The notes under the pieces were generated by a model. The model was not told the DNA's origin. It ran no database searches and was given only the letters and a program-made list of their open reading frames with translations. The position numbers and the translations under genes are program-made. A stretch of DNA of 64,000 nt from Deltaproteobacteria bacterium. GTDB lineage: Bacteria; Myxococcota; Kuafuiibacteriia; Kuafuiibacteriales; Kuafuiibacteriaceae. Shown here piece after piece: positions 53,676-62,094 of the stretch. The stretch spans positions 6,314,001-6,378,000 of the forward strand of contig JADJBV010000001.1 in assembly GCA_016703535.1 (NCBI GenBank), written 5' to 3'. Position 1 is the stretch's first letter; each line of letters opens with the position of its first letter.

Positions 53676-53978
53676 ATGGTCGTCAAACCTTTGGCTTGGG
53701 TCGTGAAGGGCCGTCGCGGCCTCGTCCAGCCAGCCCTCAAATGTCGTGGCCCAGAGTACCTGCGGATCATCTACGGCCCCGAATACAGCCTTCCGGAGCA
53801 GCTGGAGCGGCTCCGGCCCCGAGGCCTCTCAAGCAAACGTTCACTGGCGCTGCGAGAGTTTGCGCTCGGCCTGGAGGCGCTCTACCGCTTCGCCGAACGT
53901 GAGCCGCTGTACCGGGTACACGAGTGCGTGTTCGGGGTGCTCGCCTTGGAAAGCGAACCCGTCGACCCGCGCCTGTGA
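53676..53978 (+). pseudogene. pnkp: Detached C-terminal ligase part of Pnkp
   Basis: An open frame of 100 residues that begins at the ATG in the sequence for GEGMVVKP, motif V of the Pnkp ligase domain. It continues with GRRGLVQPALKCRG, EYLRIIYGPEYSLPEQLERL and RRVHECVFGVLALESE-like residues that end normal Pnkp. It is in a different frame from the main gene, and the sequence expected between the two parts is absent. A deletion with frame change therefore separated it. GTGAGGGC lies just before the ATG, so the piece could be translated on its own. It is unclear whether it can complement the main polypeptide. Confidence 0.75.
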
Positions 53979-54011
53979 CCGGGGGTCACGGGGTGGTGCC
54001 GGGTCGGTCAC

Positions 54012-54032
54012 GGCCCCCAGACCTTGGGGGCC
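54012..54032. terminator. GC-rich hairpin after the RNA repair operon
   Basis: Perfect 8-bp stem GGCCCCCA/TGGGGGCC with a 5-base loop, 33 bp after the Pnkp fragment ends. There is no T run, so it is at best a weak terminator or a pause or mRNA-protecting structure. Confidence 0.35.
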
Positions 54033-54097
54033 CGCGCGCCTGGTGGCCCCGCGGGCACAGGCGATGCACTTCTCTGGGAGGTCTGGAGGACTGATCC

Positions 54098-54358
54098 ATG
54101 ACTGACCTCAAGAGCACCATCAACAAGGAGCTGGCAGAGTTGACCCAGCTGAGAGATGAGCTGCGCGTGAAGGCTCATCTGGCGAAGGCCGACGCCAAGG
54201 ACGCGATGGCCCGCCTCGAGTCGCGGTGGCCCGAGCTGCAGCGGGAGCTGAAGGCGATGGAGAAAACGTCGGCGAACATCCTGGAGGACGCCGGCAAGAA
54301 CATCTTGGCGGCCGCCAAAGACATGCGCGACGAGTACCAGCGGCTGCTCAAGGGCTGA
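54098..54358 (+). CDS. Small coiled-coil protein
   Basis: An 86-residue soluble protein that is almost entirely helical with heptad spacing (INKELAELTQLRDELRVKAH, LQRELKAMEKTSANILEDAG). No signal peptide, membrane segment or known family. GGAGG lies upstream of the ATG. It follows the repair operon after 119 bp and precedes an unrelated reductase gene; it may be an independent unit. Confidence 0.6.
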   Translation: MTDLKSTINKELAELTQLRDELRVKAHLAKADAKDAMARLESRWPELQRELKAMEKTSANILEDAGKNILAAAKDMRDEYQRLLKG

Positions 54359-54529
54359 GCGTTGGCGCCAATGTGGGAGTTCGCTGGTGATCCCTCGCCG
54401 CGAACCGCGGGTGCAACGGCCAGTCCGATCTTCGCCCCACTTCCGGCTACTTGGGGTGTGGGATTGCTTGTTTTCCTGAGCAGAGTTACCACGACGCTCC
54501 CTTTCGGCTTTAGGAGGCCAAGTATTTTT

Positions 54530-55390
54530 ATGAAGAACGTAGTCATTGGTGGAACTGGAACTGTCGGCTCTTTGGTGGTGAACGAGCTTTTGGCTCGTAA
54601 GGAAGAGGTCCGAGTGGTCACTCGCTCGGCGGAGAAGGCGAAGGCTCTGCCCGCCGGTGTCGAAGGGGTGGTCGCCGATCTGACCGACCCCACCACCTTG
54701 GACGCGGTGTTCGCCAACGCGCAGCACGTGTTCATGGCCAACCCGGTCGGTATGACCGAAACTCACGAAGGCCTCTTGGCGGTCAACTTCGCCAAGGCCC
54801 ACAACGTGAAGCGCTTCGTGTACCTCTCCGTGCACCACATGGATCAGGCGGTGCACATCCCCCACTTCGGCAGCAAGTTGCCGATCGAGACCGCGCTCAA
54901 GAGCGTTGGCCTGACCCACACCATCTTGCGCCCGAACAACTTCTACCAGAACGACGCCTGGATGAAGGACGCGCTCACCCAGTACGGCGTGTACGGCATG
55001 CCCATCGGTGACATCGGCTGTTCCCGGGTCGACGCTCGGGACATCGCCGAGCTGGCGGTGTTGGCGATGACCCACAACGGTCACGAGAACAAGACCTACA
55101 ACGTGGTCGGACCGCAGCTCTGGAACGGCGCCGCCACCGCCGAGATCTGGGGCAGCAAGTTGGGCAAGAAGGTCAGCTACGTCGGCAACGACTTGGACGC
55201 TTGGGAGAAGTCCGCCGCCAGCATGATGCCGGCGTTTATGGTCTACGACATGAAGATCATGTTCCGCTTCTTCCAGGAGAAGGGCCTCAAGGGCACCGAC
55301 GCGGACCTGAGCCTCTTGACCAAGCTGCTGGGCCACGCGCCGCGGTCCTTCGGCGACTTCGTAAACGAGACCGTACAAGCCTGGAAGTAG
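54530..55390 (+). CDS. NmrA-like NAD(P)-binding protein
   Basis: A 286-residue atypical short-chain reductase. The nucleotide-binding motif is VVIGGTGTVGSLVVNELL at the N-terminus, and the second strand is VRVVTRSAEKAK. VKRFVYLSVHHMD and TILRPNNFYQND are typical of NmrA/quinone-reductase-like members. The catalytic Tyr of classical SDRs is missing. AGGAGG lies 11 bases before the ATG at 54530, which decides this start over the open frame extending to 54362. Possible roles are redox sensing or quinone reduction. A hairpin follows the gene. Confidence 0.85.
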   Translation: MKNVVIGGTGTVGSLVVNELLARKEEVRVVTRSAEKAKALPAGVEGVVADLTDPTTLDAVFANAQHVFMANPVGMTETHEGLLAVNFAKAHNVKRFVYLSVHHMDQAVHIPHFGSKLPIETALKSVGLTHTILRPNNFYQNDAWMKDALTQYGVYGMPIGDIGCSRVDARDIAELAVLAMTHNGHENKTYNVVGPQLWNGAATAEIWGSKLGKKVSYVGNDLDAWEKSAASMMPAFMVYDMKIMFRFFQEKGLKGTDADLSLLTKLLGHAPRSFGDFVNETVQAWK

Positions 55391-55402
55391 CCCTTCCCCA
55401 CG

Positions 55403-55431
55403 AGGTCCGGTGATCGATGGTCGCCGGGCCT
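55403..55431 (+). terminator. Hairpin after the NmrA-like gene
   Basis: An 11-bp stem (AGGTCCGGTGA with TCGCCGGGCCT) with two G-U pairs and a 7-base loop, 12 bp after the stop. It is followed by a C/T-rich tract rather than a clean T run, so termination is plausible but not certain. Confidence 0.45.
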
Positions 55432-55498
55432 CCCCCCTCTCCCCTAGCCTGAACGCCGTCGCGTTGACGCCGGGACCCGGTGAATGTTAGCTCGGCGG

Positions 55499-55735
55499 AT
55501 GAAGAAGTTCATCGCCGTTGCCTTCACCTCCGCCGCCCTCGCCAGCGCCGCCACCTGGGCTTACGCCGACAAACAGCCCAAAATGCAGGACGCGATGCGC
55601 CACCTGGAAGAAGCCCGAGAGTCTCTCAAGGCCGCGAGCAGCGACAAGGGCGGCCACCGGGTCAAGGCCATCAAGCTGGTCAACGAGGCCATCGACGAGG
55701 TCAAGGCGGGCATCGAGTTCGACAACAAGAAGTGA
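55499..55735 (+). CDS. Small exported protein of unknown function
   Basis: A 78-residue protein with a signal peptide (MKKFIAVAFTSAALASAATW, cleavage probably after AYA). The mature part of about 50 residues is one helical hairpin with QDAMRHLEEARESL, then KGGHRVKAIKLVNEAIDEVK and GIEFDNKK. The DKGGHR...NxAIxEV pattern is familiar from other small exported proteobacterial proteins, but no function is known. It sits just upstream of tssE; whether it is co-transcribed is not clear. Confidence 0.7.
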   Translation: MKKFIAVAFTSAALASAATWAYADKQPKMQDAMRHLEEARESLKAASSDKGGHRVKAIKLVNEAIDEVKAGIEFDNKK

Positions 55736-55749
55736 ACGTCCACTCGTGG

Positions 55750-55755
55750 TAACTT
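55750..55755 (+). promoter_or_regulatory. -10-like element for tssE
   Basis: TAACTT ends nine bases before the ATG at 55765. No ribosome site is present between. It suggests that tssEFG has its own leaderless promoter. Confidence 0.45.
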
Positions 55756-55764
55756 CCCCCGGCG

Positions 55765-56178
55765 ATGGCGGTCCGGACCCTGCTCGAGCGCTTGGAGCAC
55801 CCCGATCACCCCAGCGAACGGGAGCTGGTGGAGTCGGAGGACCACCTGATCGAATCTATTCAAGCGAATCTGCAGCGGGTCATCAACGCCCGTCGTGGCT
55901 TCGCCCCGGTGGCCCCCGAATACGGCCTCAGCGACCTCTCGGATCTCACCGGCTTCGGATCTTCGATCCCCCGGGTCGAGGACGAGATCCGCAAGCTGGT
56001 CGAACGGTACGAACCTCGGCTGACCAACGTGAAGGTGCGTTTTTTGGCGCGCCAGGAGCAACGTTTCATCCTCCAGTTCGACATCACCGGGCAGATGAGC
56101 CTGGGAAACAAAAATCGTCCGGCCCTCTTTCGCAGCATCGTCGAACCTTCGGGTGAGATGACGGTCCGCCGAGGTTGA
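55765..56178 (+). CDS. tssE: Type VI secretion baseplate protein TssE
   Basis: A 137-residue gp25-like protein. SIQANLQRVINARRG is the conserved helical core, and YGLSDLSDLTG is the loop typical of TssE. The C-terminal beta-strands have RFILQFDITGQM. TssE forms the baseplate wedge with TssF and TssG. It is the first gene of tssE-tssF-tssG, with a one-base gap to tssF. Confidence 0.9.
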   Translation: MAVRTLLERLEHPDHPSERELVESEDHLIESIQANLQRVINARRGFAPVAPEYGLSDLSDLTGFGSSIPRVEDEIRKLVERYEPRLTNVKVRFLARQEQRFILQFDITGQMSLGNKNRPALFRSIVEPSGEMTVRRG

Positions 56179-56179
56179 G

Positions 56180-57862
56180 ATGAACCGGGACGGACGGTAC
56201 CGCGACCAGCTGGCCTTCCTGGAGGAGGCCGGTGTTCGTTTGGCCAACACCGCGCCGCGGGTGGCCGGCCGTTTGGCGGGGCGCACCAAAGATCCCGACG
56301 TCGAGCTGTTGTTGGAGGGGCTGGCCTACCTCAACGGGCTGATCGACGCGCGCCTGGACCACGAACTCCCGACCCTGCTGCGGCTGATCGCCGACGCCTT
56401 TTTCCCGGACTTTTTGGCGCCCGTGCCCGCGGCCACCGTGGTGCAGTTGGAGAGCCCGACGGTGGCCACCTTGGCTCGGGGCCTGGTCTTGGCCTCACCG
56501 CCGATCGAAGACACCGCTTGCCGTTTCCGGAGTTGCTTCGAGGTCGACGTGGGTCCGGCCCGGCTGAGCAAGGTGGAGTGGCGACCGGCCCGGGGAGAAG
56601 TGCAACTCAACTTGCGCTTTGATTCGGCGCTCCCCAAGGAGCCGGATCGTTGGCGCATTTTTTTGGGCCACGACCTGTCGACCGGGACGGTGCTCTACCA
56701 CGCCCTCACCGCGCGCACCTCGCTGATCGAGCTGCTGGACGGCGCCGGGCAAGTGGTGGGCCCTTTGCCCGAGGCCAAGGTGGTGCCCCTGGGCCTGGCC
56801 GCCGAAGACGCACTTTTGCCGGTGGAAGACGCGCCCCACCGCCTCTCCTTGCTCAAGGAGTATTTTGCGCTCCCGCAGAAGTTGCTCTTCGTCGAGCTCC
56901 AAGGGATCGAGGCCGGGCGGCGGCGGCTGGGGGTCACCGGGCCCAACTTCGGCCTAAGGTTGCGCCTGGGGCTGGAGGCCGCGCCCGAACTTCACCTCTC
57001 CAGCAGCAACTTCGCCTTGGCCTGTACACCCGCGATCAACGTCTTCGAATATTCGGCCGATCCGGTGCGGCGGCGCCCGCTGCAGAGTTCGATCCCGGTC
57101 AGGCCCACCGGGCCCCTCGGCCACTTCGATGTCTATCGGGTCCTCAACGTTCGGGGTCACTCCGAAAGGGCCGGTTGGGTCGACTATCCGCTGCCGACCC
57201 AGCTCGATCTGGAGCGGCCGGGCGGCTTCGTGCGGGTGGCTCAGGTCGCCGAAGGGCCCGAAGGCCTGTCCTTGTTGTTGGGCGACGCGGATCCCGAACA
57301 TCGGGCGCAAGAGGAGATCATCCACGTGGAGCTCCTGGCCACCAACGGGCGTCTCGCTCAGCTCTTGCGCCTGGGCGAACTCAGCTTGGTGGAAGGTGCA
57401 GCGGCCAACCTGCGGGCCAACAACTTGGTCCCGGTCAGCCCCCCCGGCCTGGCGCCCAAAGGTGATGCCCGCCGCCGAGCGGTGGTCGAACACCTGGCCT
57501 TGTCCCGTCGCAGCCTGCTGGAGAAAGAGGCCCTGCGAGAGGCCTTGGCGCTCTACAACTTCCACCGCCCGGTCGACGCACCGGCCACTCGAGAGAGTGA
57601 GGCCCTGCACGCCTTGCAGGTCCGAGACTGGTCGACCACCTATCGAGGTGATCCGGTGCGAGGGCTGGACCTGGAGCTGGTCCTAGATGACGCCGCCTTC
57701 AACGGCGAACCCGAACTTTACCTGTTCGCTTCGGTGTTGGACGAGATCTTGGCGATGGACGCTGGCATCAACTTGGTCTCGCGCCTGACGGTCGAGGCCC
57801 TACGCACCAAGAGGAGACAAAAGTGGCCCCGCCGACTGGGACGCCAGACGATCCTCGGCTGA
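56180..57862 (+). CDS. tssF: Type VI secretion baseplate protein TssF
   Basis: A 560-residue protein of the TssF/VasA family. Typical features are the N-terminal YRDQLAFLEEAGVRLANTAP, then DPDVELLLEGLAYLNGLIDA, and the C-terminal LALYNF-region before VRGLDLELVLDDAAFNG. It builds the baseplate wedge with TssE and TssG. It overlaps tssG by 40 bp. Confidence 0.92.
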   Translation: MNRDGRYRDQLAFLEEAGVRLANTAPRVAGRLAGRTKDPDVELLLEGLAYLNGLIDARLDHELPTLLRLIADAFFPDFLAPVPAATVVQLESPTVATLARGLVLASPPIEDTACRFRSCFEVDVGPARLSKVEWRPARGEVQLNLRFDSALPKEPDRWRIFLGHDLSTGTVLYHALTARTSLIELLDGAGQVVGPLPEAKVVPLGLAAEDALLPVEDAPHRLSLLKEYFALPQKLLFVELQGIEAGRRRLGVTGPNFGLRLRLGLEAAPELHLSSSNFALACTPAINVFEYSADPVRRRPLQSSIPVRPTGPLGHFDVYRVLNVRGHSERAGWVDYPLPTQLDLERPGGFVRVAQVAEGPEGLSLLLGDADPEHRAQEEIIHVELLATNGRLAQLLRLGELSLVEGAAANLRANNLVPVSPPGLAPKGDARRRAVVEHLALSRRSLLEKEALREALALYNFHRPVDAPATRESEALHALQVRDWSTTYRGDPVRGLDLELVLDDAAFNGEPELYLFASVLDEILAMDAGINLVSRLTVEALRTKRRQKWPRRLGRQTILG

Positions 57863-58821
57863 AGTTGTTGGCGGCCGTGGTCGGCCGGACCCACTTCTTC
57901 GACGCCGTACGTTTTTTGGAGCAGCTTGATCCCGAGGCCCCTCGGATCGGGGCCCGGGGGCCAGTGCCCGAGGAGCGGGTCCAGCTGCGGCCTTCGGTCT
58001 CCTTGGCTTTTCCGTCGGGTGATCTGGAGTCGCTGGAGTTGGGTCGTCGTTTGGCGATCTTGACCACCACCTTCCTCGGCCTCTACGGCAGCAGCTCACC
58101 GCTGCCCTCCAGCTACGGGGAACGTCTGGCCCAAACCGCGGGTGATCCGCGGGGCATGAGGGTGCGGGCCTTCCTCGATCTCTTCCACCATCGGCTCTTG
58201 TCTTTGGCCTATCGCTCGATGGGCAAGTACACCTTGACCCCCGGTGAGGCCGACGATCCCTTGTTGGTGGACCTGCTCTCTTTGGCGGGCCTGGATCGGG
58301 AGCGCAGCCACGGCGCCACCGCCAGCTTGGGCAACGCCCGGATCCACGTGGCCCACAGCCGTCCGGCCAGCGGCCTCGAGGCCCTCTTGCGGCGGCGCCT
58401 GGGATTTTCGGTGACCGTCGAGCAGCTGGCGCAACGAACGGTGGTGGTGCCACCCGAACAACGCACCCGACTTGGCTTGGCTTGGCCACCTCGACGCAGC
58501 GAACGGCTCCGTCACAACGTGCTCGGATCCTCCTTCTTCATCGGGGGACGGGTCAGGGATCGGAACCGGGTGGCGATCGTCGTCAACGCCGAAACCTACG
58601 CCCGCTTCGCCGCCCTGTCGCCGGGCGGCCCGGCGTGGTCGACGATCAAGACCACCATCACCGAATACCTCCGCACGCCGGTCGATCCCGAACTTCGGAT
58701 CGAGGTCGGGCCCCGGGCCGCGCCCGAGTGGGTCTTGGGTGAAGAACACCGCCTCGGCCGCAACACCTGGTTGGGGCGGCCCGCGGGCGGGCGCACCTCG
58801 GTGCGTTTTGCCTTGAAATAG
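57823..58821 (+). CDS. tssG: Type VI secretion baseplate protein TssG
   Basis: A 332-residue TssG/VasB-family protein. Family features are RTHFFDAVRFLEQL near residue 22, LTTTFLGLYGSSSPLPSSYGE, the LFHHRLLSLAYRSMGKY stretch and the C-terminal ARIHVAHSRPASGLEALLR. The start is a GTG at 57823 after GAGGAGAC; the overlap with tssF is long but usual for this pair. No tssB, tssC, hcp, vgrG or clpV gene lies in the window, so the rest of the apparatus must be encoded elsewhere or the cluster is vestigial. Confidence 0.9.
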   Translation: MAPPTGTPDDPRLKLLAAVVGRTHFFDAVRFLEQLDPEAPRIGARGPVPEERVQLRPSVSLAFPSGDLESLELGRRLAILTTTFLGLYGSSSPLPSSYGERLAQTAGDPRGMRVRAFLDLFHHRLLSLAYRSMGKYTLTPGEADDPLLVDLLSLAGLDRERSHGATASLGNARIHVAHSRPASGLEALLRRRLGFSVTVEQLAQRTVVVPPEQRTRLGLAWPPRRSERLRHNVLGSSFFIGGRVRDRNRVAIVVNAETYARFAALSPGGPAWSTIKTTITEYLRTPVDPELRIEVGPRAAPEWVLGEEHRLGRNTWLGRPAGGRTSVRFALK

Positions 58822-58830
58822 AGGTGCACC

Positions 58831-59331
58831 GTGGTCTGGCCCGCGGTCGCGCTCTTTCTGCTGGTGGTGGTGCTCCTGACCTTGGCCCGGCGCAGCGGGA
58901 GCGCCGATCGCCGCCTGCAGCTGCTGCGGTGTTTGCTCCCTTCTTGGCGTTTTTTCGAGACCGTCGAGGGCGCACCACTTTTGGGCTATCGAGTGCTCGA
59001 CGATCAAGATCAGGCCGGCCCCTGGCAACGGGCCATCCCACCCCGGGATCGCGGCGCCTGGAGGGCCATTTGGAATCCGCAAGGTAACTTGCGCTTGGCC
59101 GAGGCGGCGATCGTCGAGCAGCTGCTGGACGAGTTGGCCGCCAAGGGACCGATCGAGGTGGAGGAGGCCGAGGCCCTGCCCTCCTACCGGCTGACCCAAC
59201 GGGTGGTCCTGGTCTCAGCAGCCGCCCAGCTGCCCGTCGGCACCCGTTATCAGCTCCGATTGGCGACCTACACCCCCGGCGCTGATCCAGCCGAAGAAGA
59301 GCTCTGGATCTCGGGGATCTATGTGGCCTGA
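58831..59331 (+). CDS. Small membrane protein, SdpA-like in layout
   Basis: A 166-residue protein with one N-terminal transmembrane helix (WPAVALFLLVVVLLTLAR) and an extracytoplasmic domain that begins LLPSWRFFETVEGAPLLGYRV, a pattern similar to the region after the helix in SdpA proteins. It starts with a GTG after GAGGTG and overlaps the following HTTM gene by 11 bp. In Bacillus, SdpA and SdpB process the SdpC toxin. Here no SdpC-like gene is adjacent, and the resemblance is only in layout and a short motif. An alternative is a partner of an HTTM enzyme unrelated to Sdp. Confidence 0.5.
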   Translation: MVWPAVALFLLVVVLLTLARRSGSADRRLQLLRCLLPSWRFFETVEGAPLLGYRVLDDQDQAGPWQRAIPPRDRGAWRAIWNPQGNLRLAEAAIVEQLLDELAAKGPIEVEEAEALPSYRLTQRVVLVSAAAQLPVGTRYQLRLATYTPGADPAEEELWISGIYVA

Positions 59332-60115
59332 GCTCAGCCTCGAGGCAGCGTTGCTCTGGACCGCACGGGCCGCGGCCTGGGCGGCGATCGTGGACACCAC
59401 CGAACTCCTGGTGTTGCGCCGCAACTTCGGGCCCGGCGGCATCTGGGAACCTGAGCTCTTGGCCGAGGATTGGCGGGCCTTCTCCAGGCCTATGCAAGTT
59501 ATCTTGCACTTCTTCCTGGCCCGCGGTTTTGTTCCGTTGTTGGTGCTGCGCCTGGGCTTGGCCTTGGCCCTCTTGGGCTCGGGTTATTTGCCCCTGGCGC
59601 TCCCGCTGCTGTTCGGCGCGGTCCTCACCAGCCTCCGTTTCCGCGGCAGCTACAACGGCGGCAGCGACTCGATGATGGTGGTGTTGTGGTTCGGCCTCGG
59701 CTTGGCTTCGATCTGGCCCGACCGATACGGTGGCCCGGCGATCGGCCTGGGCTACATCGCGGTGCAGGCGGGCCTCTCCTACTTCGTCGCGGGCCTGGTC
59801 AAAGCCAAGGTCCCAGGCTGGTGGTCCGGCCTGGAGCTGATCCGGGCCACCCAACTCCCCACCTACGACGTGGCCGCCTGGGCCCGCCGCCTCTTGGGAC
59901 GCCCCGTGGTGGCCAGGGTCGCGGCCCTCTCCATGTTGGCCCTCGAGCTCCTCTTCCCCACGGCCCTCTTGGGTCGCCCGGTGGCCCTGGTCTTCCTGCT
60001 GCTCCTGGGCGTCTTTCACGCCATCAACGCCGTGGTCTTTGGCCTCAACCGCTTCTTCTGGACCTGGCCCGCCACCTACCCCGCGATCTACTGGGCCGCC
60101 GGCCACCTCGGATAA
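59321..60115 (+). CDS. HTTM-domain membrane protein, SdpB-like
   Basis: A 264-residue protein with at least six transmembrane helices and the HTTM (vitamin-K-dependent-carboxylase-like) core. The conserved loop FRGSYNGGSDSMMVVLWF is followed by GYIAVQAGLSYFVAGLVKAK and a C-terminal HAINAVVFGLNRFF. It overlaps the upstream gene, so the two are translated together. SdpB proteins and several other two-gene HTTM systems share this architecture. The enzymatic role of HTTM proteins in bacteria is mostly unknown. Confidence 0.7.
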   Translation: MWPELSLEAALLWTARAAAWAAIVDTTELLVLRRNFGPGGIWEPELLAEDWRAFSRPMQVILHFFLARGFVPLLVLRLGLALALLGSGYLPLALPLLFGAVLTSLRFRGSYNGGSDSMMVVLWFGLGLASIWPDRYGGPAIGLGYIAVQAGLSYFVAGLVKAKVPGWWSGLELIRATQLPTYDVAAWARRLLGRPVVARVAALSMLALELLFPTALLGRPVALVFLLLLGVFHAINAVVFGLNRFFWTWPATYPAIYWAAGHLG

Positions 60116-60124
60116 TCCGGCACC

Positions 60125-60532
60125 CTAGACCCGAGCCAGGCGGCGGAAGGGCGGCGGCACGAAGGTGTCGAGGGAAAAACGGCCCGGACCCAACAGGAAG
60201 ATCACCGCGCTCATCAGCAAATAGAGGAGCGCGAGTTCCTTCTTCTGAAACGGATCGGCGCCATGGGCGATGAACGCCGCAACGGCCATGGTGATCCCCA
60301 TCGGGATCGCCGAAAGGCGCGTAAAAAGTCCCGCAGCGATCAAGGCGCCGCAGACGAGCTCCCCGAAGATCGCGAGGGCCATGCTGACTTCATGGCCCAC
60401 CCCGATCAGGTCCGGGAAGCTGCTCGCCTTTTCGCTGAAGTTCTGCAGCTTCGGCAGCCCGTGCGCGAGGGCCATCGTCCCGCCCGCGCCGACCCGAAGC
60501 AGGAGCAGCCCGACATGGTGAAGCAGCGACAT
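60125..60532 (-). CDS. DoxX-family membrane protein
   Basis: A 135-residue protein with four transmembrane helices and the family's GLLLLRVGAGGTMALAHGLPK start. ELVCGALIAAGLFTRLSAIPM and the short ELALLYLLMSAVIFLLGPG end are also typical. DoxX-family proteins are loosely linked to respiration or redox control. It converges with the HTTM gene nine bases away. No operon partner. Confidence 0.85.
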   Translation of the reverse strand: MSLLHHVGLLLLRVGAGGTMALAHGLPKLQNFSEKASSFPDLIGVGHEVSMALAIFGELVCGALIAAGLFTRLSAIPMGITMAVAAFIAHGADPFQKKELALLYLLMSAVIFLLGPGRFSLDTFVPPPFRRLARV

Positions 60533-60675
60533 GGAGCCCGTCTAGAACAGCCCGCAGGCCGGTGACAACTGAAGTCGGGCCGTGGCGGAGTCGAGTTAGA
60601 CGACCCTTGGCGTGTTGTACTTCACCCAGGCCGCCGGATCGAAGCCCTTTCCGGGTACCTCACTTGCGATTGCCT

Positions 60676-62019
60676 TCACAGGATCTCGCAGGCGTAAAAA
60701 ACGCTCGGGTTGTCCGGGAGCTGGGCGCCGCGGGTGATACCGATGACGTAGCCTTCGTAGTAACTCCCGGGCGGTAGCAGGAAGGCCGCGGTGTCAAAGG
60801 TCTCAGTATCCGAGTCCATCGGCTGGAGCTGGCCGTCGTACAAGGTGATGGTCAAGCCATCGACACCGGATCCCCAACTCTTGCTAAGGCAGGACAAGCC
60901 TCCCCCCCGAAAATTGGGACCGACGACGGCGAAGTAGTCGGTGTCTCCTGGCGGGAGGGTGCCAAAGATTTGGGTCGGCCCGCCGTCGCGGAGCTGGAAC
61001 AACCCAGGATCGTTGATGTCGTCATTGTCGTTGGGGCGCGGCTCTCGGTAGGAGCCCGAAAATCGCTCGGCGAGGAACTTCAGCGCGTAGAAGGGGTTCG
61101 CGCCCAGCGCGGCGCCCGAGTGTTCGATCCAGAAGAAGTAGGGGCCCGGCTCCAGCGGGACCCGCAGGCCGGAGAGTTCGTTCAGGGGCGCCACCACTTC
61201 CACGCCGGCGGTGGAGGTGATCACCATCCGGGCCGCCGTGCTGGTTCCACCGTAACCGGGGACGCCCATGGGCATGAGATCACCTCGGAACACCGCCCAC
61301 GTCGGCAGGTCGAAGCGGTAGACGTCCACGTCGTTGGGGTGGTCGAACCCACTCCCGATCAACATCACCGCGCCGGTGGCGGTGAAGATCGGGAGTGCGT
61401 CGCTCAGCAGGTCACCGGTCTCGGGCGCAAGGGTCTCCAGATCCGCCGTGTCGTCCAGCCAACGCAACGTCAGGCGATATTCAAACGTCGGCCCTCCTAC
61501 CGGGCTGCGGGGGTCCTCGGACCAGTTCCGCCAGTCATGGACAAGGATGACATAGCGGCCCGGGCGGGTCAGGCGATAGATGATCTCCGCGTCTCGCCGA
61601 TTGAAAGAGTCAGGGGACAGATCATCCACCGCGGCCACCCGCTGGCCGGTCGGATCGTACAGCTCGAGGACCGGGTCCAGTTCGCTGAACCTCCTCTCCG
61701 CCGTGATCCAAATGAACTGCCCGGGGCGGCCATCGAAGTGGTACTCGTCAACCTCCCCCGGGGGATCGATGGTCCCCTCGAGCGCCGGGCCACCCGGGAT
61801 CAGCACGGTCGGGCCCGAGTCGTCGGGTGAGGTGCCATCCGGGACTCCCCCATCCTGGCCAGCGTCGGGGTTCAGGCCTCCATCAAACCCTACGTCCGGG
61901 TCGACCGCGGGGTCGATGGCGCCAACGTCGGGCCCAGAGTCGTCGAGGGGTAAGCCACCTTCCACGCCGCAGGCGGCGCAAAGGAAGATCAGGCTCGTCC
62001 ACCGTGCGAAGGGGCGCAT
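60676..62019 (-). CDS. Lipoprotein with two pre-peptidase-type domains
   Basis: A 447-residue exported lipoprotein. The signal ends IFLCAACGVEGG, then a low-complexity Asp/Gly linker. Two beta-sandwich modules resemble the bacterial pre-peptidase C-terminal fold: EYHFDGRPGQFIWITAERRF with RLTRPGRYVILVHDW, and DVYRFDLPTWAVFRGDLMP, with a third related stretch TDYFAVVGPNFRGGG. I chose the ATG at 62019; the open frame continues on to 63177 antisense to the dehydrogenase and is not coding. TAGCTT lies five bases upstream. The surface ligand is unknown. Confidence 0.72.
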   Translation of the reverse strand: MRPFARWTSLIFLCAACGVEGGLPLDDSGPDVGAIDPAVDPDVGFDGGLNPDAGQDGGVPDGTSPDDSGPTVLIPGGPALEGTIDPPGEVDEYHFDGRPGQFIWITAERRFSELDPVLELYDPTGQRVAAVDDLSPDSFNRRDAEIIYRLTRPGRYVILVHDWRNWSEDPRSPVGGPTFEYRLTLRWLDDTADLETLAPETGDLLSDALPIFTATGAVMLIGSGFDHPNDVDVYRFDLPTWAVFRGDLMPMGVPGYGGTSTAARMVITSTAGVEVVAPLNELSGLRVPLEPGPYFFWIEHSGAALGANPFYALKFLAERFSGSYREPRPNDNDDINDPGLFQLRDGGPTQIFGTLPPGDTDYFAVVGPNFRGGGLSCLSKSWGSGVDGLTITLYDGQLQPMDSDTETFDTAAFLLPPGSYYEGYVIGITRGAQLPDNPSVFYACEIL

Positions 62020-62094
62020 GGCTGAAGCTATGCGCCGACTCCCTTGAATCTGACATCCTTCGGTTGACCGCCAGTGGCCGCGGCGGTGAGCTGT

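Noticed and set aside
54012..54032. GC-rich hairpin as an intrinsic terminator
   Set aside because: The stem is good but there is no T run after it; it is kept only as a low-confidence structure.
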